Assembly (NCBI RefSeq): GCF_016863475.1 | Contig: NZ_BOOY01000032.1 | Span: forward strand, 1-64,000 | Source: Spirilliplanes yamanashiensis | GTDB lineage: Bacteria > Actinomycetota > Actinomycetes > Mycobacteriales > Micromonosporaceae | Length of the DNA stretch: 64,000 bases | Direction of reading: 5' to 3' | Notes under the pieces: model-generated | The model's input: the letters and a program-made list of their open reading frames with translations, nothing else | The model's database searches: none | What the model was told of the DNA's origin: nothing | Translations under genes and position numbers: made by a program | Shown: one piece after another, positions 1 to 9,205 of the stretch | How positions within the stretch are numbered: position 1 is the first letter of the stretch | How the letters are laid out: the number at the start of each line of letters is the position of its first letter

Positions 1-263
1 ACCTCGCCCGCCAGGGCGTCCAGCGCCACGTCGACGACCTGATCGGGCTCGGTTACGTGACGCCGCGACCGAATCCCGCCCACCGGCGTTCGGCCCTCAT
101 CACCCTCACCGGCACGGGCGCCGACGTGTTCCACGAACTCCGGGACGAGGAGCTGCGCCACCTCGCCGCGATGGCCCCCGAGTGCACACCGGCCGAGATC
201 AGCACCGCGGCCACGGTCCTGCGCGCCCTCAACCGCGACGTCCGCGAGCGGAGCACCCGGTGA
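1..263 (+). CDS. MarR-family transcriptional regulator, 5' end cut by window edge
   Basis: Only the C-terminal 87 or so residues are present, read in frame from base 3 to the TGA at 261-263. The visible part resembles the end of the MarR winged helix (RQGVQRHVDDLIGLGYV, then the charged wing RPNPAHRRSALITLT) followed by the dimerisation helix. Members of this family are dimeric repressors that usually bind palindromes near their own promoter. The stop overlaps the GTG start of the next gene by 4 bases, so the two are probably translationally coupled and the regulator may control that gene. The DNA-recognition helix lies outside the window, so nothing can be said about its target. Confidence 0.8.
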   Translation, partial: LARQGVQRHVDDLIGLGYVTPRPNPAHRRSALITLTGTGADVFHELRDEELRHLAAMAPECTPAEISTAATVLRALNRDVRERSTR

Positions 264-907
264 CCGGCGACCCCGACGTCCACGGCCTCACCACCCGCAA
301 CCGGCGGCAGCTGGCCGACCTGCTCGACACCCTCGACGACACCCAGTGGGCCGCCCCCACCCTGTGCGCCGGCTGGACCGTCACCCACCTGGCCGCCCAC
401 CTCGTGCAGCCCATGCTCATCGGGTTCGCCCGGTTCGCCCTCACCGCCGTGCGCCACCGCGGCGACACCGACCGAACCGTCGACCACCTCACCCGGCGCC
501 TGGCCCGCCGCCCGCGCGCGGACCTGATCGCGCTGCTGCGCGCCCACGCCGCCGACCGGCTGAACCCACCCCGGGTCGGCCCGATGGGCCCGTTCGCCGA
601 CACCTGCATCCACCTGCGCGACATCGCCCGGCCGCTCGGCCTCGACGCCGACGTGCCGCTCGACCACTGGCGCCTCCTGACGACCTACCTGGCCTCCCCG
701 TCGGCCGCACCCGCCCTCGTCCCACCCGGCCGCCTCGCCGGGCTCCGCCTGGTCGCCACCGACACCGGGTGGAGCGGCGGGACGGGCGCGGAGGTCATCG
801 GGCCCGCCGAGGCCATCGCCATGGCCGTCACCGGGCGGGCGGTCGCCCTCGCCGACCTGCACGGGCCCGGCGTGGACATCCTCGCGGGGCGGCTCCGGCG
901 CCGCTGA
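260..907 (+). CDS. Maleylpyruvate isomerase / DinB-like family protein (mycothiol-type)
   Basis: The protein has 215 residues from a GTG that overlaps the preceding stop (GTGA). An earlier in-frame start at 182 lies inside the MarR gene and is unlikely. The N-terminal helix pair holds the family signature PTLCAGWTVTHLAAHL, the conserved Trp and His-containing segment of the MDMPI_N/DinB four-helix fold. Characterised relatives use mycothiol and a divalent metal, for example in maleylpyruvate isomerisation, but many family members have no known substrate. The second half (GPFADTCIHLRDIARPLGL) also fits the family. Coupling to a MarR gene suggests an inducible detoxification or resistance role, which is inference. 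Confidence 0.75.
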   Translation: MTGDPDVHGLTTRNRRQLADLLDTLDDTQWAAPTLCAGWTVTHLAAHLVQPMLIGFARFALTAVRHRGDTDRTVDHLTRRLARRPRADLIALLRAHAADRLNPPRVGPMGPFADTCIHLRDIARPLGLDADVPLDHWRLLTTYLASPSAAPALVPPGRLAGLRLVATDTGWSGGTGAEVIGPAEAIAMAVTGRAVALADLHGPGVDILAGRLRRR

Positions 908-974
908 CGCGCGCGGCCGCCGCTGCGCCGGGCGACGGCGTCGACGAACCGCATCGTTGCGCCGCCGTGCCACG

Positions 975-1291
975 TCAGGCCTCGTCGCAGCGGATTCCGG
1001 CCTGCGTGATGTCGCCGCTGCGCACCAGCTCCCGGATCGCCGCGGTCATCGCCGGTATCCCCGGCTCCGGGACGATCAGCTGGCCGGAAGCCCAGAAGTA
1101 GCTGCCGTTGGCGACCTCCCCGTCTCCCGCCACCGCGCCAGCAGCCGGCCGACCTCGTCGACGAATGAGGATCGTCAGCGACCCGAGGCGAACGCGTCGA
1201 CGGAGGCCGCGGTCTCCGCCGTTTCGGTGGCCGGGTCGAGGAGGAACCGCGCCACGAACGCCGGCTCGGTGACGGTGGTGTACGGGCTCAC
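975..1291 (-). pseudogene. Frameshifted remnant of a small ORF coupled to the reductase gene
   Basis: A GTG at 1291-1289 overlaps the stop of the reductase gene (GTGA) and opens a frame that ends after 38 residues (FVARFLLDPATETAE, then TGA near 1175). The last 50 codons before the TGA at 975-977 make a plausible protein tail in another frame (NGSYFWASGQLIVPEPG, IRELVRSGDITQAGIR). The start and end frames differ, so one gene has probably suffered a frameshift. The alternative is two unrelated mini-ORFs. The family is not recognised. Bases 908-974 hold nothing visible. Confidence 0.4.
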
Positions 1292-1872
1292 GGGTGCAGC
1301 GCCGGGCGGTAGATGAGCTCCTGGATGCGGCCGTCGAGGGTGCGGCTCTCGAGCAGGTCGAGGTCGAAGTCGGCCGCGTCGCGGAACACCGGGTGGGTGC
1401 CGGTGCGGCCGCTGATCACCGGGAAGACGGTCAGCTGGACGCGGTCGACCAGCCCGGCGGCCATCAGCGCCCGGTTCAGCGACAGGCTGCCGTGCGAGCG
1501 CAGCGGCACCGGCGACTCCCGCTTGAGGCGGGTCACGATGCCCACCGCGTCGCCGTTCTCCAGGGTGGCGTCGGGCCAGTCGAGGGGGCCGCGCAGGGTG
1601 GAGGAGATGACCGTGGTCGGCATGGTCTTCATCCTGGTGTTGATCGGGTCGTCGACCGGTGACTGCTCGGAGCCCGCCCCGAGGTGGTGGACGAAGTCCC
1701 GGAACGAGCCGGCTCCGAGGATCAGGCGCTGGTCCTCGCGGTACTGGGCGAGGCGGCGGTCGAGGAACTCGGGGCCCTGCTTGCCCCAGTAGCCGCCCCA
1801 GTCGCCGTTGTCGTCGTAGGAGCCGTAGCCGTCGACGGTGGCGAAGACGTCGAAGGTGTAGGTGGCGGTCAT
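1288..1872 (-). CDS. Dihydrofolate reductase-like (RibD C-terminal family) oxidoreductase
   Basis: The product has 194 residues. It starts at the ATG preceded by a clear GGAGGG ribosome site, and the upstream in-frame extension is arginine-rich noise. It looks like an actinobacterial RibD_C/DHFR-like protein: an opening strand (YTFDVFATVDGYGS), a central segment with RMKTMPTTVISSTL, the GSLSLNRALMAAGLVDR helix typical of the NADPH-binding half, and a C-terminal VFPVISG strand. These stand-alone proteins are predicted NADPH-dependent reductases whose substrates are mostly unknown. True folate or riboflavin synthesis is unlikely given the isolated context. Its stop overlaps the start of the decayed downstream frame. 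Confidence 0.85.
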   Translation of the reverse strand: MTATYTFDVFATVDGYGSYDDNGDWGGYWGKQGPEFLDRRLAQYREDQRLILGAGSFRDFVHHLGAGSEQSPVDDPINTRMKTMPTTVISSTLRGPLDWPDATLENGDAVGIVTRLKRESPVPLRSHGSLSLNRALMAAGLVDRVQLTVFPVISGRTGTHPVFRDAADFDLDLLESRTLDGRIQELIYRPALHP

Positions 1873-1985
1873 GGTGTTTCCCTCCGCGGGTGCCGGCGGC
1901 GCCCCTCGTGGGGCGCCCTCACCCCTGCCACGAACGGTCGCATCCGGATCCGACACATCGTGCCGGATTTCTGAGGGGGCGTCGT

Positions 1986-1991
1986 TAGGCT
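1986..1991 (+). promoter_or_regulatory. -10 element for a leaderless transcript (DksA-type gene)
   Basis: TAGGCT stands 6 bases before the ATG at 1998 and no ribosome site lies between. In actinobacteria this spacing is typical of transcripts that begin at the start codon itself. Confidence 0.55.
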
Positions 1992-1997
1992 GCGGGG

Positions 1998-2324
1998 ATG
2001 GTCCGGGACGAGTTGCTGCGGTTGCGCGAAAGCGCCGAGTCCGACGCGGCGACGCTGGCCGCGGACCTGGCGGGGTTGTTCGCGGCGTCGCGGGACTCGA
2101 ACGCCGACGACGAGCACGACCCGGAGGGCGCCACCGTCGGGTTCGAGCGGGCACAGCTGACGGCGCTGCTGGCGGCGGCGCGGCAGCGGGTGGCCGAGGT
2201 GGACGAGGCGCTGCGCCGGGTCGACGCCGGCACCTACGGGGTGTGCGAGGGGTGCGGGCGGCCGATCGGGGACGAGCGGCTCGCCGCGCGGCCGTTCGCC
2301 CGCCTGTGCATGGCGTGCGCGTAG
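1998..2324 (+). CDS. DksA/TraR-family C4 zinc-finger protein
   Basis: The product has 108 residues. The first 70 form a predicted coiled coil rich in Ala, Leu and Glu. The C-terminal zinc finger has four cysteines at residues 83, 86, 104 and 107 (CEGC then CMAC), the C4 pattern of the DksA/TraR family. These proteins enter the RNA polymerase secondary channel and alter promoter response, with or without ppGpp. The acidic tip is less clear than in E. coli DksA, so the effect on transcription cannot be predicted. It is divergent from the reductase gene and probably translated from a leaderless message. Confidence 0.88.
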   Translation: MVRDELLRLRESAESDAATLAADLAGLFAASRDSNADDEHDPEGATVGFERAQLTALLAAARQRVAEVDEALRRVDAGTYGVCEGCGRPIGDERLAARPFARLCMACA

Positions 2325-2358
2325 CGCGCCGGGGCGGGCGAACGGCGAGGCGCGGGCG

Positions 2359-4371
2359 TCAGCCGGCCGGCTGGTCGGCGGCGGCCGACGGGCCGGTGTT
2401 GACGCGGGAGCGCACGATATCGACCACGTGGGCGACCGCCTCGTCGAGGGGGACGCCGTTGCGCTGGGAGCCGTCGCGGTAGCGGAACGACACGGTGCCG
2501 CCGGACACGTCGTCGTCGCCGGCGATGGCCATGAACGGGATCTTCTGCTGCTGGGCGGTGCGGATCTTCTTCTGCATCCGGTCGTCGGAGGCGTCGACCT
2601 CGGCGCGGATGCCCTCGCGGCGCAGGCGCTCCACGAAGGACTGCAGGTAGTCGGCGTGGTCGTCGCGGATCGGGATGCCGACGACCTGGACCGGCGACAG
2701 CCAGGCCGGGAACGCGCCCGCGTAGTGCTCGGTGAGCACGCCGAAGAAGCGTTCGATGGAGCCGAACAGCGCCCGGTGGATCATGACGGGGCGTTCGCGG
2801 CCGCCGCCGCCCGCGGTGTACTCCAGCTCGAAGCGTTCCGGCAGGTTGAAGTCGACCTGGATGGTGGACATCTGCCAGGTGCGGCCGATGGCGTCCTTGG
2901 CCTGCACGCTGATCTTCGGGCCGTAGAACGCGGCGCCGCCCGGGTCGGGCACGAGCTCCAGGCCGGAGTCCTCGGCGGCCTGGCGCAGCGCCTCGGTGGC
3001 GCGCTCCCAATTGGCGTCGGTGCCGACGCTCTTGTCCGGGTTGCGGGTGGACAGTTCGAGGTAGAAGTCGTCGAGGCCGTAGTCCTTGAGCAGGTCGAGG
3101 ACGAACTGCAGCAGCGACTTCAGCTCGCCCTGCATCTGGTCCTCGGTGCAGTAGATGTGGGCGTCGTCCTGGGTCATGCCGCGGACCCGGGTGAGGCCGT
3201 GCACCACGCCGGACTTCTCGAACCGGTAGACGCTGCCGAACTCGAACAGCCGCAGCGGCAGCTCGCGGTAGGACCGGCCGCGGGACCGGAAGATCAGGTT
3301 GTGGAACGGGCAGTTCATGGGCTTGAGGTAGTAGTTCGCGCCCTCCATCTCCATGGGCGGGTACATGCCGTCGGCGTACCAGTCCAGGTGGCCGGAGACC
3401 TCGAAGAGGTGGCCCTTGGTGATGTGCGGGGTGTTCACGAACGAGTAGCCGGCCTGCTCGTGCCGCTCGCGGCTGTAGTTCTCCAGCTCGCGGCGGATGA
3501 CGCCGCCCTTGGGGTGGAACACGGCGAGGCCGGAGCCGATCTCGTCGGGGAACGAGAACAGGTCGAGGTCGGAGCCGAGCTTGCGGTGGTCGCGCCGCGC
3601 GGCCTCCTCGAGCAGCTTCAGGTACGCCTTGAGCTCGTCGCGGGTGGGCCACGCGGTGCCGTAGACGCGCTGCAGCTGCGGGTTCTTCTCGCTGCCGCGC
3701 CAGTAGGCGGCGGCGGAGCGCATCAGCTTGAACGCCCCGATGAGCCGGGTCGACGGCAGGTGCGGCCCGCGGCACAGGTCGCCCCAGCGCTTATCGCCGG
3801 TCTTGGGGTCGATGTTGTCGTAGACGGTGAGCTCGCCGCCGCCGACCTCCATGATCTCGTCGTCGACGTCGCCCTTGATGTCGACCAGTTCGAGCTTGTA
3901 CGGCTCGCCCGCCAGCTCGGCGCGCGCCGCGTCGAGGGAGTCGTAGCGGCGGCGGCGGAACGTCTGGCCGCTCTTGACGATCTCCTGCATCCGCTTCTCG
4001 AGCTTCGCCAGGTCGTCGGGCTGGAACGGCTTGTCGACGTCGAAGTCGTAGTAGAAGCCGTTCTCGATGGGCGGGCCGATGCCCAGCTTCGCGGAGGGGA
4101 AGACGTCCTGGACTGCCTGGGCGAGCACGTGAGCGGTGGAGTGGCGCAGCACGTTCAGGCCGTCGGGCTCGCTGAGCGAGACCGGGGTGACCTCGGTGTC
4201 GGCCTCCGGCGCCCAGTCGAGGTCGCGCAGGCGGCCGGCGTCGTCGCGCACGACGACGATCGCGTTCGGGCCGGCCGCGGGCAGGCCCGCCGCGGCCACC
4301 GCGTCCGCCGCCGTCGTCCCGGCCGGGACGACGACGGGGTCGGCCACAGCAGGGGTACGGGGTGCTGACAC
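2359..4371 (-). CDS. thrS: Threonyl-tRNA synthetase
   Basis: This enzyme attaches threonine to tRNA-Thr in the cytoplasm. The 670-residue length fits the family. The GTG at 4371 is chosen because AAGGAGAACACC precedes it; the 40 residues upstream look non-coding. Order: TGS-like N-terminus (1-65), editing domain with HSTAH at 77-81, class II catalytic core with MNCPFHN carrying the zinc-binding Cys near residue 354, and the anticodon-binding domain ([16 protein letters not shown]). It is read convergently with the DksA-type gene and divergently from the response regulator. No T-box-like leader is evident in the 46 or so bases before the start. Confidence 0.98.
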   Translation of the reverse strand: MSAPRTPAVADPVVVPAGTTAADAVAAAGLPAAGPNAIVVVRDDAGRLRDLDWAPEADTEVTPVSLSEPDGLNVLRHSTAHVLAQAVQDVFPSAKLGIGPPIENGFYYDFDVDKPFQPDDLAKLEKRMQEIVKSGQTFRRRRYDSLDAARAELAGEPYKLELVDIKGDVDDEIMEVGGGELTVYDNIDPKTGDKRWGDLCRGPHLPSTRLIGAFKLMRSAAAYWRGSEKNPQLQRVYGTAWPTRDELKAYLKLLEEAARRDHRKLGSDLDLFSFPDEIGSGLAVFHPKGGVIRRELENYSRERHEQAGYSFVNTPHITKGHLFEVSGHLDWYADGMYPPMEMEGANYYLKPMNCPFHNLIFRSRGRSYRELPLRLFEFGSVYRFEKSGVVHGLTRVRGMTQDDAHIYCTEDQMQGELKSLLQFVLDLLKDYGLDDFYLELSTRNPDKSVGTDANWERATEALRQAAEDSGLELVPDPGGAAFYGPKISVQAKDAIGRTWQMSTIQVDFNLPERFELEYTAGGGGRERPVMIHRALFGSIERFFGVLTEHYAGAFPAWLSPVQVVGIPIRDDHADYLQSFVERLRREGIRAEVDASDDRMQKKIRTAQQQKIPFMAIAGDDDVSGGTVSFRYRDGSQRNGVPLDEAVAHVVDIVRSRVNTGPSAAADQPAG

Positions 4372-4533
4372 GGTGTTCTCCTTCACGTCGCTGGCACGGG
4401 CCGGGCGGCCCGTCAAGATGCTATCGGGCGCGATGTGGGGGTCGGCCGGTCCGCCCCCGATCACGGTACGTAACCGTAGCGTGCCGCACAATCACGACTA
4501 CGCTCCGCGCTACCAGCGGCTTGCCACGGGCGC

Positions 4534-4539
4534 TACGGT
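4534..4539 (+). promoter_or_regulatory. -10 element for a leaderless transcript (response regulator)
   Basis: TACGGT ends 6 bases before the ATG at 4546. There is no purine-rich ribosome site in between. Confidence 0.5.
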
Positions 4540-4545
4540 CTTCGC

Positions 4546-5235
4546 ATGGCCACGGTGTTGCTCGTCGAGGACGACCACGTCGTGCGCGGCGCGATGCTGC
4601 GGTCCCTGGCGGACCGGGGGCACGCCGTGCACGCCGTCGGGACCGCGCTCGACGCCCTCCGCAGGGTGGCCGCCGAGACCCCTGACCTCGTCGTTCTCGA
4701 CCTCGGGCTGCCGGACCTGGACGGCGCCGACGCGCTGCGGATGCTGCGCGGCATCACCGACGTGCCGATCATCATCGCCACGGCGCGCGACGACGAGCAG
4801 ACGGTCGTGCGGCTGCTGCGGGCGGGCGCGGACGACTACATGGTGAAGCCCTTCACGGGCGCCCACCTGGACGCCCGGATCACCACGGTGTTACGCAGGG
4901 TGGGCAGAGCCAGCCGCACCGCCCAGCCGGCCGTCCACGAGGTGGGCGGCCTGCGCGTCGACGTGGGCGAGCGCAGCGCCGCGCTGGACGGCGAGCCGCT
5001 GTCGCTCACCCGCAAGGAGTTCGACCTGCTGGCCTACCTCGCCGCCCGGCCCGGGCGGGTGGTGTCCCGTCGGGAGCTGTTGGAGGAAGTGTGGCGACAG
5101 CCGTCAGTCGGCGAGGACCAGACGATCGACGTGCATCTGTACTGGCTGCGTCGGAAACTGGGCGAATCCGCGGCGAAGCCGCGCTACCTGCGCACCGTGC
5201 GGGGGGTCGGATTCCGGTTGGTGGCGCCGGACTGA
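4546..5235 (+). CDS. OmpR/PhoB-family response regulator
   Basis: The product has 229 residues. Receiver domain (1-120): acidic pocket E8-D9-D10, phosphoacceptor D52 in VVLDLGLPDLDG, and K101 in MVKPF. The C-terminal winged helix (about 130-228) shows LTRKEFDLLAYLAARPGRVVS and the VHLYWLRRKLGE recognition-helix region, ending in VRGVGFRLV. It therefore binds DNA as a phosphorylated dimer. The histidine kinase gene follows at once and the pair is a standard two-component system. The signal and target genes are unknown; the secreted protease downstream is a candidate target by position only. Confidence 0.96.
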   Translation: MATVLLVEDDHVVRGAMLRSLADRGHAVHAVGTALDALRRVAAETPDLVVLDLGLPDLDGADALRMLRGITDVPIIIATARDDEQTVVRLLRAGADDYMVKPFTGAHLDARITTVLRRVGRASRTAQPAVHEVGGLRVDVGERSAALDGEPLSLTRKEFDLLAYLAARPGRVVSRRELLEEVWRQPSVGEDQTIDVHLYWLRRKLGESAAKPRYLRTVRGVGFRLVAPD

Positions 5236-5252
5236 GGCTGCGGCTGGCGTAC

Positions 5253-6641
5253 ATGAGCGCCGCCGTCACCGCCGTCGCCGCCTGCGCGTTCCTCATCCCG
5301 CTGGGCTGGCAGCTGCAGACCGAGACCCACCGCGAGGCCGTCGCGGCCGCCGAGCGCCGCGCCGCCACGGTCGGCGGGGCGCTGGTCGCCCGCACCGACG
5401 CCAAGGGCGTCCAGCGGGCGATCGAGGCCGCGGGCGGCTCCGGGGCCGTCGTCGTGCACCGCACCGGCCTGGAGACGACCGGCACCCGGGCGTCCGCCGC
5501 GGACGTCGAGCGGGCCGCCGCGGGCGCCGACAGCATCACGGTCGACGTCGACGGCGGCGCCGCGCTGCTCGGGCCGGTCCGGGTGGGCGACCGCACCGCC
5601 GTGGTCGAGGCGTTCGTGCCGGAGCACGAGCTGAACGACGGCGTCGCCGCCATGTGGTGGACCCTGATCGGCATCGCCGTGCTGCTGGTCATCGGCGCGA
5701 TCATCGTGGTGGACCGGTTGGCCCGGGGCGCGGTGCGCTCCGCCCGCGGCCTGGTCGACGCGGCGATGGCCGTCGGCGGCGGCGACCTCGGGGTGCGCAT
5801 CCAGCCGAGCGGGCCGCGGGAGCTGGCCGAGGCCGGGTACGCGTTCAACCGGATGGCGGACCGCCTGGTCACCTCGCGCACCAGCGAGCGCGAGATGGTG
5901 GCCGACCTGTCGCACCGGCTGCGCACGCCGCTGACCGTGCTGCGCCTGGACGCCGACGCGCTGGACTCCGACGACACCAGCATCGGCACGTTCAGCCCGG
6001 CCGAGCTGGACAAGCGCCGGACCGTCCGGCGGATCCGGCAGGCGATCGTCACCCTGGAGGGTGAGGTCGACCAGCTGATCAACACCACCCGGAAGGCGGT
6101 CGCCGCGCAGGTCGCCGCCCCGGAGGATGGGCTGTGTGACGTCAGCGAGGTGGTCCGGGAGCGCATGGTCTTCTGGTCCGCCCTCGCCGGCGACCAGAAC
6201 CGGCAGTACCGGGTCGTCGGCGCCAACACCCGCATCCCGGTCAGCGTGGCCCGCGCCGAGCTGGCCGCCGCGCTCGACGCCATCCTCGGCAACGTGTTCC
6301 GGTACACGCCGCAGGGCACCGCGTTCGAGATCGGCGTCTCACGGCGCGACGGCTGGGTGGCGGTGCGTGTCGACGACGCCGGCGAGGGCATCGCGGACCC
6401 GGAGCGGGCGCTGCGCCGCGGCTCCAGCGGCCGCGGCTCGACCGGCCTGGGCCTCGACATCGCGCTGCGGGCGGCGCAGTCCACGGGCGGCTCGGTGAGC
6501 ATCGACCGGGCCGCGATGGGCGGCGCGAGCGTCGTCATGCTGCTGACCGACGCGGAGGCCAAGCCCCGGCAGGCGAGCCGTTTCGGCCTCGTCGGGCGGG
6601 GTCGCGGCCGGTGGCCCAAGCAACGATCGGCGGACGACTGA
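5253..6641 (+). CDS. Sensor histidine kinase (HAMP, HisKA, HATPase_c)
   Basis: This is the membrane partner of the preceding regulator, 462 residues from the first in-frame ATG. The seven codons before that ATG (LRLRLAY) also look like kinase sequence, so the true start may be a CTG at 5232 or 5238; no ATG, GTG or TTG lies nearer than 5091. There is a first membrane helix near residues 3-22, an outer sensor region of about 110 residues, and a second helix (WTLIGIAVLLVIGAIIVV) followed by HAMP. The HisKA motif LSHRLRTPL carries phosphorylated His221. The ATPase domain has an N-box (NVFRYTPQG) and G-boxes (DDAGEGIAD, GSTGLGLDI). Confidence 0.94.
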   Translation: MSAAVTAVAACAFLIPLGWQLQTETHREAVAAAERRAATVGGALVARTDAKGVQRAIEAAGGSGAVVVHRTGLETTGTRASAADVERAAAGADSITVDVDGGAALLGPVRVGDRTAVVEAFVPEHELNDGVAAMWWTLIGIAVLLVIGAIIVVDRLARGAVRSARGLVDAAMAVGGGDLGVRIQPSGPRELAEAGYAFNRMADRLVTSRTSEREMVADLSHRLRTPLTVLRLDADALDSDDTSIGTFSPAELDKRRTVRRIRQAIVTLEGEVDQLINTTRKAVAAQVAAPEDGLCDVSEVVRERMVFWSALAGDQNRQYRVVGANTRIPVSVARAELAAALDAILGNVFRYTPQGTAFEIGVSRRDGWVAVRVDDAGEGIADPERALRRGSSGRGSTGLGLDIALRAAQSTGGSVSIDRAAMGGASVVMLLTDAEAKPRQASRFGLVGRGRGRWPKQRSADD

Positions 6642-6809
6642 AGCACGTTCGCCGCCGACGACCACCCGGACGGTACAAGCCTTGCTTAGATCTCGATTAA
6701 GGGCATTCCTAACGGGGGCGCGCGGTGGCAGGGTTGCATCCGATCCCATCCGGCTCCCCGGGCCAACGCCCGCAGATCGTCCCCACACCCCGGTCCGGTG
6801 GAGCCCAAC

Positions 6810-6856
6810 GCGTCCGGTGGGAGAGGGTCACCCCATAACCCCCTCCCACCGGACGC
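6810..6856 (+). terminator. Long stem-loop between the sensor kinase and the secreted protease gene
   Basis: An 18-base arm at 6810-6827 pairs with 6839-6856 with a single mismatch around an 11-base loop. It ends about 8 bases before the ribosome site GAGGAGAGG of the next gene. It can act as terminator of the two-component operon or as an attenuator of the protease gene. Upstream, bases 6680-6712 form an AT-rich island (TTGCTTAGATCTCGATTAAG) that may hold a promoter or regulator site. Confidence 0.55.
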
Positions 6857-6876
6857 CCCATCGCCGAGGAGAGGAC

Positions 6877-9192
6877 TTGTCCGCGCACCGACGGCCCGAC
6901 CGCCCGGCGCCGGCCACCTCCCGGCACGACCGGCGCCCGGACCGACGGCCCGCTCCGCGACAGGCCCCCCGGCAGGCAGCCCGTCAGGTCCCCCGGCAGG
7001 AACGCCGGCGCGACCGCACCGGACACCCCATGGGTGGCCTCTACCTCACCGGCCGGCGCCGCCAGCGCGACTCCGCGATCCGGCTCCAGCGCAACATCCT
7101 GCTGGCCATCGCCGTCGTGGTGCTCGGCGTCCTGGCCGTCGCCGCGCCGCGCGTGGTCGGCGGGCTGGCCCCGGGCGGCGGCGGGCCGGGCGAGGAGCGC
7201 ATCACCCTGGCCTCGGTGCCAGACGACCAGCCCGCCCTCGGCCTGCTCTACGACGGCCTGGAGCCCGCCCGCACCGACGCCCCGTGCGCCGGGTCGTACC
7301 AGGTGGTGACCCGCGAGACCTGCACGCACGGGCCGGACCTGGCGCCGCCCGGGCTGAGCGTCGCGCGCGACGTCGCGCCGGTCACCGGGCCCGAGCCCAA
7401 GCCCCGCAACCCGGCCCGCGAGGCGGGCGGGCCGCCGTCGGACGCGGCCGTCATCGCCGACCAGAACGGCATCTCGCTGGTGCCCGGCCGCCCCGCCCTG
7501 GTGCCGGACGCGGCCCCCGGCGACGCCGCCTTCGTGCTCGGCGCGCACGGCGTCGGCTGCGCCGGCAACGGCGTCAACGGCAACCGGGTGCAGGTGCTGT
7601 ACCTGTACGAGTTCGGCGAGCCCAGCCGCTACGCCGACTACCTCGGCTCGTTCCGGGCCTGGGCGGCCGGCGTCGACGCGATCTACGACGCCAGCGCGGG
7701 CGAGACGGGCGGCTCCCGCCACGTCCGGTACGTGACCACGGCCGGCTGCGAGGTCGACGTCGCCGAGGTGCAGGTGCCGGCGGGCGCGCTGGGCACTTTC
7801 GAGCGCAGCATCACGGCGCTGCGCAAGCTCGGCTACAACCGCACCGACCGCAAATACCTGATGTTCGCCGACGCCAACCGGTACTGCGCCATCGGCACGT
7901 ACGTCAACGACCGGCGGGCCGGGCTGGGCAACCGTAACAACGGCGGCCCGTCGTACGGCCGGGTCGACGCGGGCTGCTGGAGCGCCCAGATGGCCGCGCA
8001 CGAGCTGACCCACAACCTCGGCGGGGTGCTGCGCGGCGCCCCGAACGCCAGCGTGGCCGGGCACTGCACCGACGACTACGACCTGATGTGCTGGCGCGAC
8101 TCGACCGAGACGACGGTCAGCGTCGTGTGCCCGGAGCGGGGCCACGAGCAGCGGCTCGACTGCAACCACGACGACTACTTCCACACCGACCCGAAGCCGG
8201 GCAGCTACCTGGACAGGTCGTGGAACGTGGCCGACAGCCAGTTCCTGTTCTCCGGCGACGGCGGGCCGGTCGACCCGGCGGAGCCGGCCGCCCCGATCGT
8301 GTCCGCGACCTCGGCGGCGGTGGCCACCCCGTCGGCCGCCCCGGACCCGCTGCCGCAGGAGTCCGGCGCGACCGGCCCGGACGGTCCGGACGCGCCGCCC
8401 AGCGAGCTGCCGGAGGTGCCGCCGGCGGCGGAGCCCTCCGCGCCGGCGTCGGCGGCCGCCGCGTCCACCGGGCGGGCCGAGCCGGTGCGGGCCCCCGCGC
8501 CCAGCGCGCCGCCGCAGGACAGGATCCTGGAGGCGCGTAACCCGACCAGCACGTCCGCGCAGCTGACCTGGACGGCCGCGCCGATCGGCACCCGGTACGC
8601 GGTCGAGGTCGACGGGCGCGTCATCGGCGCGACCATCGCCACCCGGGCCCGGCTGGTCGGCCTGCGCCCGGACACTGCGTACGCGGTGCGGGTGCTGCTG
8701 GACACCGGGCGGCGGGCGTACACGCCGAAGGTGGAGGTGCGCACGGGCCCGGCGGCGCGCCCCGCGGACGACACCTGGTTCGTCCTGGAGAACGCGCTGA
8801 CGGGCGGCTCCGCCGACCTGTACGGCGCCCGCACGGCCGACGGCACCCCGATCGTGCTGAACCGCGCCGAGGGCGGCATGCAGCAGCAGTGGAAGCTGAC
8901 CCCGGCCGGGGCGGGCGAGTACCTGCTGTTCTCCCGCGCCACCGGCAAGTGCGTCGTGCCGCTGGGCAACAACCCGGCGCCCGGCCAGCCCCTGGTGCAG
9001 GCGACCTGCACCCCCGACGACACCTCGCAGCACTGGTCGGTGGTCCCGACCGAGCACGGTTTCAGTCTCAGCACCACGGTCGGCGGCCTGGTCGCCGGCG
9101 CGGGCGAGCAGCGGTTCGGGGGAACGCGGCTGCTGGTCCTGCAGGACCCTGACGGGTCACGGCACCAGAGCTGGGCGGCACTGCCCGGCTGA
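6877..9192 (+). CDS. Membrane-anchored or secreted HExxH metalloprotease with FnIII and ricin-type domains
   Basis: The product has 771 residues from a TTG chosen because GAGGAGAGG stands just upstream; a GTG or ATG would give poorly placed starts. The N-terminus is Arg/Pro/Gln-rich and cytoplasmic (repeats of APRQ type), then one membrane helix at about 73-95, so it is a type II membrane or signal-anchored exported protein. The catalytic domain has the zinc motif HELTH at 375-379, followed by NLGGV and, after a wider gap than in classical metzincins, VAGHCTDDYDLMCW, which resembles a third ligand plus Met-turn. A Pro/Ala linker, an FnIII-like domain (about 553-625) and a ricin-type beta-trefoil lectin domain (about 631-771) follow. 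Substrate is unknown, probably extracellular or surface-bound. Confidence 0.8.
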   Translation: MSAHRRPDRPAPATSRHDRRPDRRPAPRQAPRQAARQVPRQERRRDRTGHPMGGLYLTGRRRQRDSAIRLQRNILLAIAVVVLGVLAVAAPRVVGGLAPGGGGPGEERITLASVPDDQPALGLLYDGLEPARTDAPCAGSYQVVTRETCTHGPDLAPPGLSVARDVAPVTGPEPKPRNPAREAGGPPSDAAVIADQNGISLVPGRPALVPDAAPGDAAFVLGAHGVGCAGNGVNGNRVQVLYLYEFGEPSRYADYLGSFRAWAAGVDAIYDASAGETGGSRHVRYVTTAGCEVDVAEVQVPAGALGTFERSITALRKLGYNRTDRKYLMFADANRYCAIGTYVNDRRAGLGNRNNGGPSYGRVDAGCWSAQMAAHELTHNLGGVLRGAPNASVAGHCTDDYDLMCWRDSTETTVSVVCPERGHEQRLDCNHDDYFHTDPKPGSYLDRSWNVADSQFLFSGDGGPVDPAEPAAPIVSATSAAVATPSAAPDPLPQESGATGPDGPDAPPSELPEVPPAAEPSAPASAAAASTGRAEPVRAPAPSAPPQDRILEARNPTSTSAQLTWTAAPIGTRYAVEVDGRVIGATIATRARLVGLRPDTAYAVRVLLDTGRRAYTPKVEVRTGPAARPADDTWFVLENALTGGSADLYGARTADGTPIVLNRAEGGMQQQWKLTPAGAGEYLLFSRATGKCVVPLGNNPAPGQPLVQATCTPDDTSQHWSVVPTEHGFSLSTTVGGLVAGAGEQRFGGTRLLVLQDPDGSRHQSWAALPG

Positions 9193-9205
9193 TCCCGGCG
9201 GACGG

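Noticed and set aside
2428-4368. 646-codon open frame on the plus strand across thrS
   Set aside because: It is exactly antiparallel to the clearly recognisable threonyl-tRNA synthetase and has a Val/Leu/Gly-biased composition typical of GC-rich antisense frames.
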